A stretch of 64,000 nt of DNA, from positions 11,121,894-11,185,893 of the forward strand of contig NC_012873.2 of NCBI RefSeq assembly GCF_000003195.3. Reading direction: 5' to 3'. Every line of letters begins with the position of its first letter. Position 1 is the first letter of the stretch. This DNA is from Sorghum bicolor (Eukaryota > Streptophyta > Magnoliopsida > Poales > Poaceae). This document shows, piece after piece, positions 11,625-23,500 of the stretch. The notes below the pieces were generated by a model that was given only the letters and a program-made list of their open reading frames with translations, was not told where the DNA came from and searched no databases. The position numbers and the translations under genes were made by a program.

Positions 11625-12278
11625 TGACACTACTACAGAATGAGGCATTGGTCGATGCCCAAAATGGCCAAAAACCTCGGTCTTTTTGCGGTCCGGGGTT
11701 AAAGACCCCTTTAGCACCGGCCAGAGCCACGGGCCGAGGCAAACCCTTTAGCACCGGTTTTTGCCCTGAACCGGTGCTAAAGGTCCGGTTTATAGGCCGG
11801 CTCCCTCCTCCCCTCTGCCCATTTGAAACCGAGAGCACCATTGTTGTTCTTGGAGCTTCTTCTTGCTTGTTCTTCATTTGTTCTTCATCTCCAACGCCCA
11901 TCGTTGATCTTCTTCGACTCCGTCATCGTCTCTTCGTGCTTGGAGGTGACTAACTTCAGCCTTTCTTGTCTTTTTCATGTTGTTTTTGGCTTGTGATGTT
12001 CCGATCATTTTTTAGCTCAAATCCACTTTGTTATTTTGAATCATTCACATGAATTAGTATCCATATATATATATATCATATTTCATGGTTGACCTAGTTT
12101 TAATGTATTTTGCAAGAATGAATTATAGTATATTTTTATGATCATAGAAAGTAGGATAGTTCAAATTAATTGGTTTGTTAATATCACTTGATTTATTTTT
12201 ATTACTACATATAATGTCCATTGTATCATACATGTTTACTAGTAAATGTGGAATTTATAATTGTTAAAAAATTGAGTA

Positions 12279-12811
12279 TGGATAGTAGAGGGCAACCGTG
12301 ACCGGGTCTTCAGTCTCTCAACGGGTTCAAAAGCGATACCGTCCGGAACTCCCTCTCATTACTTGTGGCAAGTGTGGGCAGAAGATTTTGATGGAGTACA
12401 AAGTGTCGAAAGAGGGAGTAAACAAGGGTCGTATATTCTACAAGTGTCCAGATCGTAATGTGAGTTATTTCCAGACATTTGCTTATATATGTGCATATTT
12501 TTTTAAATAATATTAATTAAACTTTTGATTCTCTCTTTTAATTTCAGTGGGACGGTACCGGCGGATGTACAGGTTGGTACTGGGAGGAAGAATACATTGA
12601 ACACATTAAGAAATCTTTTGCACAGGTGGTTGAGGCTGAAGGTGGTGAGGCAGTGAGCCGACGAAAGGAGTTCAATGATGTTGATCAAGCGAATGATCTA
12701 TCTATTATAGTTGGGATCGGACGCGAACTAATTATGTTGCTTAAGTGCATTTTAGTTTTGTTTTTTTTAATGCTAGTTGCGATTGTATTTGTTGTAGCCA
12801 AGCTTTCCTAA
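12279..12811 (+). pseudogene. GRF-type zinc-finger protein gene, frameshifted start
   Basis: Exon 1 (to 12459) and exon 2 (12548-12811) are joined by a GTGAGT...TTTCAG intron in phase. Exon 1 has a CGKC pair, then GRIFYKCP. Exon 2 gives GGCTGWYWEEEYIEH and, after about 60 residues, a hydrophobic C-terminal segment (about 20 residues) before the TAA. This is the zf-GRF layout (C-x2-C, GR-FYKCP, C-W-WEEEY) with a tail anchor seen in many grass proteins. The natural ATG at 12279 runs into TGA at 12300 because it is one base out of phase with the zinc-finger frame, so the gene looks broken by a 1-nt indel. It lies upstream of the transposase remnant in the same element and on the same strand. Its role in transposition, if any, is unknown. 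Confidence 0.7.
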
Positions 12812-12906
12812 ATTAATCAACTATGTATCTTAGACATGTTGTGCAATAAGATGAGAAACTATATGTGTGCATGGTTTTCATAATATATATGTTATTTTTA
12901 ATGCAG

Positions 12907-13602
12907 ATGGTAACACGTAATTGGATGTATAATGCCGATCGGCGCTCTGAAGAGTTCATTAATGGCGTGCACTATTTCTTAAGTGTGGCCGAGTCAAATA
13001 AGAGGGACGGTTTCATGTGTTGTCCATATGCCGTGTGCAAGAATTTGACGGAATATTCTAACTCAAGAACTCTTCATTCACACTTATTAAAGTCTGGTTT
13101 CGTACCAAACTATATTTGTTGGACCAAACATTGAGAAAGCGGGATTATAATGGATGAAGGTGAAGAAGAAGAAGAAGAAGAAGAATTGGACCATGCCAAT
13201 ATTATTGCTCAGTACGGTGGCTTCAATGATGTTGCAATGGGGGGAGATAATGAAGAAGAGGTGGCGGCAGAAGATAATCGGGGCGATGATGCTTTTGGTG
13301 ATGCCATCCGTGATGCACAAAGAGAATGTGAAAGTGATAAAGAGAAAGCCAAGTTCGAGCGCATGCTAGAGGACCACAGGAAATCGCTATTCCCACCGCT
13401 GAAGAGGGGCAAAAAAAGCTGGGTACCACACTAGAATTGCTGCAATGGAAGGCAAAGAATGGTACATCTGACAAGGCATTTGGACGGTTATTGAAGATCA
13501 TAAAAAAGATGCTTTCGAAAGGCAACGAATTGCCCACCACTACGTATGAAGCAAAACAGGTTGTCTGCCCTTTGGGATTAGAAATCCAGAAGATACACGC
13601 AT
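12907..13602 (+). pseudogene. CACTA transposase (TNP2-type) N-terminal remnant
   Basis: The start MVTRNWMYNADRRSEEF, then FMCCPYAVCKN and TLHSHLLKSGF...WTKH, is the transposase-associated N-terminal domain (PF13963 type) of plant CACTA TNP2 proteins. A TGA at 13132-13134 interrupts the frame. The same frame continues as an acidic linker (poly-Glu, 13150-13434), and a frameshift near 13410 leads to GNELPTTTYEAKQVVCPLGL (about 13440-13600), the segment preceding the catalytic domain. The protein then stops at the right subterminal repeat. The catalytic domain is missing. At least one nonsense mutation, one frameshift and one large deletion are present. Confidence 0.85.
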
Positions 13603-13719
13603 GTCCTGAACCGGGACTAAAGGGTGGGCCTTTAGTCCCGGAAGGGCAGCACCGGCTCGGGAACCGAGGCAACAGGCCCTTTCCGACCGGTGCTAATGTC
13701 CGATCATGCTGCAGTGTGA

Positions 13720-14640
13720 ATTCATACATAGATTTACAAGAATGATCGAGAAATCACAACTAACCACCTCTAAAAAAAACAAGCAACACGGTTAACATGT
13801 TCCTGTCAACACTCAACATCTGACCACTTTTTTTTTTTTGAGCCATCGGTATAGATCCCAGCCTTATAACAGAGCGACACTCAATACTACTCCCCACTGT
13901 CTGAATCGGGAAAGGCACGAGCAGAATGGCTCGAGTAAGCTGACTTCCAAGTATGACCTAACTTTCCTGTTTAATTTCCCACAACACAGAGTGATAGTGT
14001 TGAGAGAACAGCATATATCTATCGTTCTTTTTCTTCTCTGTCATTGATGATACCGTACCAGACGTTCATTGTTCATTTTTAGTCTGAACATTGATCGCCG
14101 GCGGCCATTCACCTGTTCTCAAGTCTCGCTCGAGTCCTAAAACTTACCATATTGTTTGAATTACATTGCGGTAATAACAACCAGACACAGATTAGAACAA
14201 TTAAACGATTTAACATTTCCAATGTATTATCCGCTGACTGGAGCCCTTCTATGACAACTACAGCAATCTAACTGTAAAGAAAGTCCAGTATATATGTACA
14301 AAGTTAGATTAGATTCAGCTCAGCCGGAGCAACAATTCACACAGCGCACGCGAAGGCTTGGACACGAAATCGACATGGTGCTGCCGGCTTCGTGCCCGCC
14401 TTGCGTAGGAGTGTGCCATACTCAGCGTGGCATGCAATGCAAAGACTTTTTTTGACACTGCCACGAACAGTACAGCAACTCAGGCTGACCACTAACTAAA
14501 AATGCAGTGATGCAGCTACTGAAATTACAAAGATGCAAATGCAGTGCGCGGGACATGTTTCTTCAACATTTCACCCTATAATCCAGCTGCACTTGCACTG
14601 CTTCCGGTTCTTTTTTTTTACACACCTACATAAACTCTAC
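13720..14640. other. Intergenic DNA, no feature seen
   Basis: A T-run at about 13829-13839 may mark an old retroposon tail. I see no open frame with a recognisable domain and no paired termini. Confidence 0.35.
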
Positions 14641-14644
14641 CCCT

Positions 14645-15972
14645 ATGAGTACCACCGAAGGACTGAGTTGGCAGATCACAAAGTCATGATAGGTGCCTCG
14701 CTGTCGATGGAGACGTCATACCTATCCACACTTCCATTGCCCTGTGCCTTTCCCCGTGGGCGTTGCAGCAGATCGACAAGTTGAGGAGGGCCTTCGTCTG
14801 GGCGGGGGATGTTAGTGTGGCTGGGGGCTGCTGCAGGGTCGCTTGGAAGATCGTGTGCCGCCCAAAGGAGCTCGGAGGATTGGGCATCTCTGATTTGCGG
14901 ACAACTGGAATAGCTCTTAGGGTGTGTTGGCTTTGGCGCGACAGGCGCAGGGGGTTGCTACTTCCGCCTGCCGAGCCGTCGGTACTCGCTCTTTTTCATG
15001 CGGCGACTCTGGCCAGGGTAGGCAATGGAGAATCGGTACTCTTCTGGACGGACAGATGGATACGGGGGAACTGTATCCAATTCCTGGCACCGTTGGTCTT
15101 TGCGGCGGTGAGGCCAAGGAAGAGAAGAGCAACGGTGGCCGAGGCGTTGCCGGCTAATGCATGGCTCAGCCACTTGTCTGGGGCCGCCTCGCTTCGGATG
15201 ATGGTGGAGGTAGCGGCCCTTTGCGATCTGCTTGATCAGGGGGTTCTCTCGGCGGAGCCGGACACGTTCTCTTGGTCTCTCGACGAGAGTGGTGAGTATT
15301 CAGCTGCCTCGGCTTATGGGGCCATGTTCTTTGGCTCTGTGGCGTTGCCTGGGGCGAAGCTGGTTTGGAAGACCGCGGCGCCGCCGAGAGTGCGCTACTT
15401 CTTTTGGCTAACGCTACATGGAAGATGTTGGACTGGGCATCGGAGGTTCAGGCACGGGCTGCAGGACTCCGATGTCTGCATCGTTTGTGATCAACACTCG
15501 GAGACTATGGATCACATTCTGGCGAACTGTCCTTTCAGTCGAGAGGTCTGGCATCGGTGTTTAGACAGGCTGCACCTCGCGCACCCGCTTCAGCTGCCGC
15601 TTGGACGCGCCCTGGATTGGTGGACGACTTCCAGGAAGCTCGTGCCGAGAGCTCTGCGCAAGGGTTTCGACTCCTTCGTTCTTCTCGTCGGTTGGTCTCT
15701 GTGGAAGGAGCGGAACGCGCGCACGTTTCAGGGAGAGACATCCGCGGCTCCAGTTCTGTTTACCAAGATTTGGGACGAAGCCTCCTTCTGGGCGACGTCC
15801 GGCTTTAGAGGTTTAAGCGCCCTGCTTGCAGCTGCTGGCTGAGGCTTCCGTGGTTGCTGTGTTTGCTTCGGTTGGTCCTCGGCTTGCCTGCCGAGTTTTT
15901 CTTTTGGAAACTTGTGCTGTCTCAAACTCTTTCTGCTTAATGAAATACACGCTAAGCGTGATCTAAAAAAAA
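14645..15972 (+). mobile_element. 5'-truncated LINE (L1-type) with ORF2 C-terminus
   Basis: An open frame of about 359 codons (14763-15842) encodes the C-terminal part of a plant LINE ORF2: QQIDKLRRAFVWAG, WKIVCRPKELGGLGI, FWTDRWI, and a zf-RVT-like segment (VRYFFWLTLHGRCWT, CIVCDQHSETMDHILANC, WSLWKERNAR). The reverse transcriptase core is absent. Upstream codons (14640-14760) appear to continue the protein in another frame, indicating decay. The 3' end has ACACGCTAAGCGTG followed by an A run (15965-15972). CTACCGCT after the tail resembles CTACCCCT near 14637, a possible short target duplication. Confidence 0.8.
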
Positions 15973-16440
15973 TCTACCGCTGATAAATCTTTCTCGACAA
16001 AAAGTTCGACGAACTTGACACATGTCTGGAGCTCGGACAAGATACCAGCCAATTGCCATTCAGTACAGACATGTTCAATGCAGTTTCTATAATTATTTTG
16101 TTGAACTAAAACATATCATATTATATGTTAACTATGTATATCTCCTCACGTCGAGGCCAACAAAATCAGATTTTATATTTTATAAATTTTCTATAATTTA
16201 CTATGATTTTTTAAAGATTCAGCCAAATAAATAATAAAAGAAGAGTCCAGCAAAAATAATATTATCTATTTTATATTTTTTTTTGTGTTTTATTATAATT
16301 TTTTAAAGATTCAGTCAAAATAATTAAAAAAGAAAATGACAAAACCACCATCGCTATAGTAAAATTATCATTCACTGTAGGAAAATCATCTTCGAAACTG
16401 CTCTCATAAAATAAAATATATGGTTTAAAAATTAAGTGGA
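15973..16440. other. AT-rich spacer
   Basis: AT-rich DNA with two similar segments (TTTTAAAGATTCAG(C/T)CAAA near 16210 and 16305). No gene is seen. It probably lies just upstream of the thioredoxin-fold gene's promoter. Confidence 0.4.
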
Positions 16441-16559
16441 GTAGTTTGCTCGGCTTTGGAATTGAAGAAGGCAAAATGGACTTTCGTGAGAGTTGGAGCA
16501 ACTTTTTCCTTTCACATTCGTTCAAAAAAGACCTTTTCCTTTCGCAGGTGCTTTGCGCT

Positions 16560-16771
16560 TCTAGCTTGGGCCGCATGGCTTATATGGGCCGGCAAAGGCG
16601 TTGCGTGCGTTCAGCGCTCGTTTGTTGCCTGCCGTCGGATGGCCAACGCATGGCATCGACGTCAGGATGTCAGTCTGACGTACATTTCTCTCTCTGCCTT
16701 TCTTCCGGCGGCGACGGCTACGCCAGGTGCCAAGGTCGTCGGGCCCTTCGCCGGCGACGAGCAGCCACCAG
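16560..16771 (+). promoter_or_regulatory. Probable promoter and non-coding exon 1 of the thioredoxin-fold gene
   Basis: A GC-rich island contains two TGGGCC (site II-type) motifs (16567-16572, 16585-16590), common in promoters of broadly expressed plant genes. A good donor, CCACCAG|GTATGCC, at 16771/16772 could start a long 5'UTR intron ending at CTCTAG|GACAAAG (20528/20529), just before the ATG at 20561. This is inference. Only a transcript would prove it. Confidence 0.4.
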
Positions 16772-17844
16772 GTATGCCCATACCTTCTCTTCCCTTCCTT
16801 CTTTGCGAAACCGAGCACCCAGTGACCCAGACCCTAATGTTTGTCTTCGGATTTGTGTATACATGTATTCTGCCTACCACCTTCGTTATTTAGGTATCGG
16901 CTATACACCTGTACACCCATGGCATATACTGGCTCTGCTCTCATCTGTACTTCCACGTCGTGAATAGGGATTTTCTTTTTGTTTTTTTACACGGATGATA
17001 GGCCAAAGAAAACCGAATTGTTCATGAGTGTCGATCCGAAATTTGTTAATAATTAATCTCGTATTTATTTAAGAGCAGTCGATATTCAGATGACTAATTT
17101 GTATTGTGGTTGGCCTAATCTCGACCTTAGTTTTACCGACGAATTATGATGATACAGTGTGTTCCTTGCCCAAGTAATGGACTATGCTGTATTTTTGCCT
17201 AGTATATGGGTCTTAGTTTCCTTTTAAATGAATTCTAAGGTCAGATCTCAACTTTCGTATCTGTTATGCATTATTGCATTTGCATTGCCCTGGTTTATAC
17301 TCGATTGGTGTGGGTAGGCGGCATTTGCACAAACGCCTGGTGAAATCACAATACTTAGGTATGGTTGGTGACGAGTGGGATGAGCATAGACCAGCGGTGT
17401 AGGGAATGTCATTTCGGCAAGGCTGGCCAGGCTTGGGACCTGTGTCCTGCAGACTAGGGCATCATGGACATATCGGTGATGCGGCAACTGGGTTGTATTG
17501 GAATTGGGTGGTTATTTCCTTCATTTTGGATTTCCCTGTGGCACTGCAATGTGCAATTTTCATTTTAGTGAACGACAGTTTCAAGCATTGTCTCATGTGT
17601 GTGCAACATCAGATCTATTGCTTTGTGGCAAACAATTTGTTAGAGAAAATTCCCTATTTAGGATCGAAAGATGACATGGTTCCTTATTTAGCACCAGAAG
17701 ATAAAATATTCTCAATATAGCACTGAACTTTTGGTTCCCTATACAGCACTGCTGTTTTATACTTATATTTGGCCTCTAACATCTTCAATTATAAGTGGGA
17801 AAAACATTTTACCCTTGTTTCATGCACAGCCACATCAATTTGTT

Positions 17845-18194
17845 TTTTTTTTTGAGCTAAATATACAGCAAGGGAGGCCCCCACTGTGAATTTTATAAAA
17901 CCAAAGGGAGAAACAACACTGTACAAAGGCGACACAGCATGGGAAGGAGGGGCAACACAATAAGCAGGCCCTGGGGAGGCAGAGGAACTAGGCTAGAGGG
18001 ACTATACAGGAAAGGAATTCTAGACGCTTTACAACATTGAACCTATGAGCTTGAAGCCTAGCTTCTTCACAGAAGGAGTTCTTCCAAGAGATAAAAGAAG
18101 GCCGACCCCTATCAAAGGTGAAATTGTTTCTCTGCTTCCAAATTTGCCATGCCGCAATGGTGAAGAACTCCATGATAAAGGTAGGCCGACCCCT
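17845..18194 (-). mobile_element. 5'-truncated LINE with 11-bp target duplication
   Basis: The T run on the plus strand is the poly-A tail of a minus-strand LINE. Its short frame (17988-18173) reads AAWQIWKQRNNFTFDRGRPS, the extreme C-terminus of LINE ORF2. ATCAATTTGTT (17834-17844) and ATCAGTTTGTT (18195-18205) form the target duplication with one mismatch. At its 5' junction a segment of about 24 bp (AGGCCGACCCCTATCA) is repeated from inside the element (18101 and 18183). Confidence 0.8.
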
Positions 18195-18433
18195 ATCAGT
18201 TTGTTAACAATGATATTTTATTGTACAGATTTTTTTGACAGTTCCATTTTCTTACATTGAACATTTTTTTGACAGTACAATTTTTTTGGACCATGAATAT
18301 TTTTCGGTAGTACAATTTCTTTTGCACAGATTATTTATGAGAGTACAATTTTGTGGACAGTACCAAACACACAATTTTGTGTATATGTGGACTTGATGTA
18401 TGTTTGGTACTGTAAAAAATGATCATTATTCAC

Positions 18434-19258
18434 CAATGTTTTCAAGACGGCTGGTCGTGTCTGGACACTGGGGGACCGTCCAGGTCGTCCAGGACGATTA
18501 ATCGACCCTGGACGAGTCCCCTGGACGTCCTGGTCGTCCCCTACACATATGGGGACTGATATATACCACATATATTATGTAGCTATATACAATACACATT
18601 ATACCAAATATATATACATGTTCTAGGCTCTAGAGTCTAGATAGGTCAGCTGGCCACTTACCTGGATGCTGCAGAGCCCTTTCTTGTCTTGCTGGCTGCT
18701 GCTGCCAAACTGAAATTATAGAAAAATAAAGCTGCAGAGCCCTTTCCTCCCTTGCACAGCTGCATGCTTGCAGCAGCAGCTGCAAGGAAGAGAGGGAGGG
18801 CAGCTGGAAGGGAGGAAGGGAGGGAGGAGAAGCTGAGAGACGGAAGGGAGGAGAGGAGAGGAGGAGCAGCTGGGAGACAGAAGGGAGGAGAGGAGAGGAG
18901 AGGAGGGCAGCAATGGAGGTGGCTGCTGCTGCTGGACGGGAGGAGAGGAGAGGAATGAATGTGTTGTGCTGAAATGAGTGAGGGGTAGACAACATAAACC
19001 CTAATGGGCTTGGGCCAAAATATAAGGCAGCTAGCTAGGCCCGAACTCTGAGATGCAGCCCATCTACTGACTGGACCATCTCCTGACTGGACGCCAGACA
19101 ACCTGGACGGACGATTAATTGCGATTGGACGACGACTAATCGGACGACCAGTTTCCTGGTCGTTCTGACCAAGTCGGAGGCCCTGGTCGAGTACCTCCAA
19201 CCGTCCAGGACGATTAGTCGCGATTAATCGCGATTAATCGGACGTCTTGAAAACACTG
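18434..19258. mobile_element. hAT-like non-autonomous element, 825 bp
   Basis: Starts CAATGTTTTCAAGACG and ends CGTCTTGAAAACACTG, with an exact 8-bp flanking duplication TTATTCAC (18426-18433, 19259-19266), the size made by hAT transposases. Subterminal regions are rich in CCAGGACGATTAATCG-type repeats. The middle (18750-18960) is a GA-rich low-complexity tract that yields spurious Ser/Leu/Pro-rich frames. No transposase. Confidence 0.85.
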
Positions 19259-19478
19259 TTATTCACAAAATTATATTGCCATAACATAAATAATCTGTGG
19301 AAAAAAATTTGTACTGCCAAAAAATATTCATGGTCCAAAAAAGTTATACCGTAAAAAGATGTTCAATATAAGAAAATAGTACTGTCACAAAATCTGTACA
19401 ATAAAATATCACTGTTAACATGTTAATGGTGCTACATGTGAAACAGGGGTAAAGTGGTCGCGCAGTTGGCAGTGTTAG

Positions 19479-19736
19479 AGCATCTCAACCAAATCTCTCC
19501 CCGCTAACCAGTTATAGGACATCTTTCAAAAGTAAATTTAGGATATAAGAGACCTATGGTCTAGTAGATTGCCAAAACCTCATCCTGATTTAGGAGAGGG
19601 AGGGGTCTCCCCTTTCTTTAGGAGAGATGGTGATGGATTTAGGAGATCTCCTAAACAATATAGGGATAGGAGATGTGATAGGAGATCTGCTGCAGCTGTT
19701 ATAGGAGAGAGTATAAGAGATCTGGTGGAGATGCTC
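19479..19736. mobile_element. TTA-flanked MITE, 258 bp
   Basis: Ends are GAGCATCTCAACCAAATCTC and GATCTGGTGGAGATGCTC, flanked by TTA at 19476-19478 and 19737-19739. A Harbinger/Tourist-type element inserted in the right arm of the foldback. Confidence 0.85.
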
Positions 19737-20560
19737 TTAGAGGCCACATTTAACGGCAGTGCTGTATACGGAACAAAAAATGGGAAAAATTTATCTTTCA
19801 GTGCTAAATAAGGAACCGTGTCATATTCCGATGCTAAATAGGGAACTTTTCTCTAATTGCCTATTGCCACTTGGGTTCTAGGGTGATTTATGGGAAATTT
19901 GTGTAAGGGTGTAACTTGATATATTGATTGCTTTGTCATAATTTGCAAATTCTAAGATTATTTTATGATTTTTCATGTTATTGAAACGTTAGTTATGCTG
20001 AACTAACTGTTTAACACTTTCAAAGTTCCACCTAGCTTGTTGATGTCATTGGAGGATTCATGTTGAACTATTACCATGATTGTGATATTTTTAGTTCTGA
20101 TTCTGTTTTGGCCAGTTGATCCTGTGGTGCAGTGAGGGAAGCTATTGGTTGGTGCTCGCAGGCCCTGCTAACTTATGTCAAGTCCTGTTTGTTTAGCAGT
20201 TCCTCTATGTTAATCATACATACAACACCTGCCCTTGAGAGTGGTCCAAGTGGGAGGGAGACAAATGTTCCATTTTACGTACTTATGTTTTTGTGTGAGA
20301 AAAGGTCATATTACAATATTAGATAAGCCTCCGACCAGTGTTTATTTGTGTCATTTTTCTCTCTTAGTCTGTCTAATATGTTGTTAATGAACTCGATTTT
20401 CCCCTTATTTGTGCACTAAGCAACTAAAGAGTCATGCTCTTGTGTTCGAGAAAGAAAAAGTCATGTAAGATTCTGTCAGTTCATTCTTATTTTTGTCCAT
20501 CATTCATGTAATCTACTCATTACTCTAGGACAAAGTTGCATCTGAAGTGGATACTTAGAG

Positions 20561-23500
20561 ATGATGAATGAGTCTTTTCTTGATAGGATGGCTTCCCAAC
20601 TTCGGTCAACCTGCAAGTAAGGATACATGTACTGTCTTTAAGCATTCCAGCTCATTATTCATTTGAATTCTTTTCTGGAGAATATGCAGCTCATACAGGT
20701 TTACATTTATCTATTAATCATACTGCTGTTATGCCAATTAATTTCAGTTTAACAGACTATTATGGAGTGTACAAGAATGTATAACTAACAGTTGATCTTT
20801 CTAGTTAATAATTTTCTTAGCTATATTTTAAATTCTTAGAGAGAAATTTGAACATGCTCTATTTGATGATGGTTATTATTTTCCAATTAGATCAGAAAAT
20901 ATATTTTTATCCGTTTTTGTTGGTTGCTCATGTTGGGTTTCTATTCTAGCCTACCCCAGAGACTGGAAATCTTTGTTGCTGTTGTTATATATAAGAATGT
21001 AAGATAGATTCTGAACTCATTCTTAGCCTAAATTTGCTCTTGGCTCATGTGTTAGAATGTAATATAACAGCCCATTGGGCGTGTATGGCCTATGGCCCAT
21101 GTACATTGTAACCCTAGCCTATTAGGCTATATAATGAAGGTCACCCCCCCTAATTAGGGTGTGCGGTGTTTCTCTACATCATGTCACATTTCAGTACTGA
21201 CAAGTGTGGTTGCCACCTGTCTTTTCACTAAGGTTTAGAAAGGATGATTTCATGCCGCCTATCATTGATATCACGCTTTTCAATTAGTCATTTCACTACT
21301 GTGCTCTATTTTTAATGTGAACTAGTCATGGCAGAAAGTACTGTTGGCTGATTTGTTGTGAGAGAAAAACACCGCTGAATGGCTGACAGGTTCGGCTGAT
21401 AAGCTCAAGCAAACAGGAAGCATACCTTGTGTTGATCTGCACCATTTAGAATTTAAAATATACCATTGAGTATGTAAAACCAGTTTCCCAGCACCTGAAG
21501 TCATGGTAGATGTGGACCTAAATTTATTGGTTAACCTTAACTTTGGCTTGTAGTTGTTGTTGGGAAGTCTTTCTAGACTTTGTTTGATGTTTACCTGCTC
21601 ATTAGGATGCTATATCTTGTTGAGCTTATTCATATCTTTCTATATGTTGTTGCTTCCACGTTACTCTTGTTTTAAGGGGAGATGCTGTCAAAATTGTTGA
21701 TGTTTGCTCTAGTTCTATCCTTGTGGTGGCATCTTAGGTAGGGAGGTTTTGGGGTGTTACAATAATTTTTCCTGTAGATACTTGTTCTTGGAACTAAACT
21801 CATTATTCCCCTTTTATTTAATCATGTAACACCACGTCTTAATGCTATCTTGATCTTGAAAATTACAGGTACTACACTGGATATCCCAAGGACCTAGGGT
21901 CATCAAGAATTATACCATTCACATCTGAGCGTCAGTTTGTGCAGCTATTGCATGAAGGCAGGCCTGTAGTTGTTGCCTTTACTATTAAGTATACTAATAA
22001 CTCTGCTGTATTTTTTTCAGAAACACTAACTCAAATAGCAAATCCTCATGAGCAGCTCTCACTTCAATCCTGAACATTGCATTTTGTTAGGTGCTCTTAC
22101 ACACAGCATCTTGACAAACTACTGGAAGAGGCTGCTGCTACATTTTATCCGCATGTCAAGTTTGTCCGAGTAAGCTACTCTTCATTTTACATTTACAAGA
22201 AAAATTCCTCTTAGTCTTGTCAGATCACTTCTAATTGATGAACTATTTGGATAAGTCTGTGAAGTTATGGTGCTTCATTAACTACTTGTTGCCTAAATTA
22301 AAACTATACATGTTATAGCCTATTATGCCTAAAGTGCAACTTTTTGTTGGTGATTAAACTGCTATTTATCTGATGATAAAGCTATGAACTTTGTTCCGGG
22401 TTGGCTCATTTTAATTTTACCATGTAAATTGATCTGTTGTTACCTCTATCCTTAATCAATGATTTCTATTGTTGTATTCAGCTTCACTTGATCAAATTCA
22501 GTGTTGTCTATGTTTCCATATTTGTCTTTATCTTCCTTTGTCTACTTCCTGTTTCACTTAAACAGGCAAGTTGATTTGGGTGGTGTGTGTGTGTGGAGGG
22601 GGGGGGGGGGGGGGGTTCTTTTTGGTTAGGCTTGCACTCGCCTCCAGCAAGGAACCATTGAACATCTTTTTGTCTGCCATCAGGTTGAGTGCCCGAAGTA
22701 TCCAGGGTTTTGCCTCACCAGGCAAAGGAACGAATATCCATTTGTTGAAGTATTTTACAGCCCAGAACAGGTTATCATTGTTTACTTCGTATTTGTTTGG
22801 ATCTTTCATGCAATTTTAATTCATTCTGGTTACTATTTCGCTGCTTTTTTTTAAAAAAAATGTGCCAACTGGGATAACAGATAGCAGCATAGTGGATCAA
22901 GGCGTGATTTTGTTGTGAGCTCGTTGCCTGCTAAGTTAATATCATTGTATTGTGATCATTTTTCCTTCTTGATATTTTATATCCTTTATAATTTCCTTAG
23001 TACTCATGGCTAGATGATAATAAGTGAAACAAGATTGGTAAATGACAAACTTCTGCTTGCCGAACAACTCACAGGGACTAGCTACTAGCCTGCATGCACA
23101 TTTAGTGTTACTAGTTTACAGGGGCACTTTTGACTAAAAGCGAGAAAAAAAAATGCTAGGAAAAATGTGCGCTCCCTCTAATCTTGCACAGCAATTAAAA
23201 AATTACACGCCCACTAAATTAAAATGGAGGAGCACTTGTTCTGCTGCCTACAAGGCTAAAATGTGTTTTCATTCTTTCATCCTCAGGCGAGTTGCTATTG
23301 ATTGGTTGTGAGCTGCAGATATTTTTCTTTCACCATGAACATGTTTTCATTTATTGTCTTGTCTTGACTTTTTCTATACTTTAGGCTTCAAGCCAAGGAA
23401 AGAGCGTGGATCCTAACATCACAAAGTATTCTGTAAAAGTGCTACCTGTAAGTTGGTGCCTGTCCACCATTCAGTAGCTGAATTCATTTTTCTGTTGTTG

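Larger units (their letters stand above)
11628..13716 (+). mobile_element. Non-autonomous CACTA element, 2.1 kb
   Basis: Begins CACTACTACAGAATG and ends CATGCTGCAGTG, flanked by a 3-bp duplication TGA (11625-11627 and 13717-13719), as expected for CACTA (En/Spm) elements. Subterminal palindromic repeats are evident: TTTAGCACCGG paired with CCGGTGCTAAA at about 11697-11790, and CCGGGACTAAA paired with TTTAGTCCCGG at about 13610-13640. Inside are a two-exon GRF zinc-finger gene and the first part of a TNP2-type transposase that ends abruptly at the right subterminal repeat. The element is therefore an internal-deletion derivative that cannot supply its own transposase. Confidence 0.9.
17640..19856. 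mobile_element. Long foldback element hosting three nested insertions
   Basis: The left arm from TTAGAGAAAATTCCCTATTT (17640) is the inverted complement of the right arm ending AAATAGGGAACTTTTCTCTAA (19856). The arms pair over several hundred bases (PyPu blocks such as TTCCTTATTTAGCAC, CCCTATACAGCACTG, GATATTTTATTGTACAG), with clear divergence. The left arm is interrupted by a LINE (17845-18194), the centre by a hAT-like element (18434-19258) and the right arm by a MITE (19479-19736). Removing these leaves about 780 bp of nearly all inverted repeat. No clear target duplication; a Mutator-like or foldback origin is possible. Confidence 0.75.

Noticed and set aside
18630..19200. Ser/Leu/Pro-rich minus-strand frames of up to 180 codons
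   Set aside because: They lie within a GA-rich low-complexity tract inside the hAT-like element and carry no domain.
22580..22615. Repeats considered as a CRISPR-like or regulatory array, here and at 45781-46213
   Set aside because: Simple-sequence and minisatellite repeats without spacers, in a plant nuclear context.
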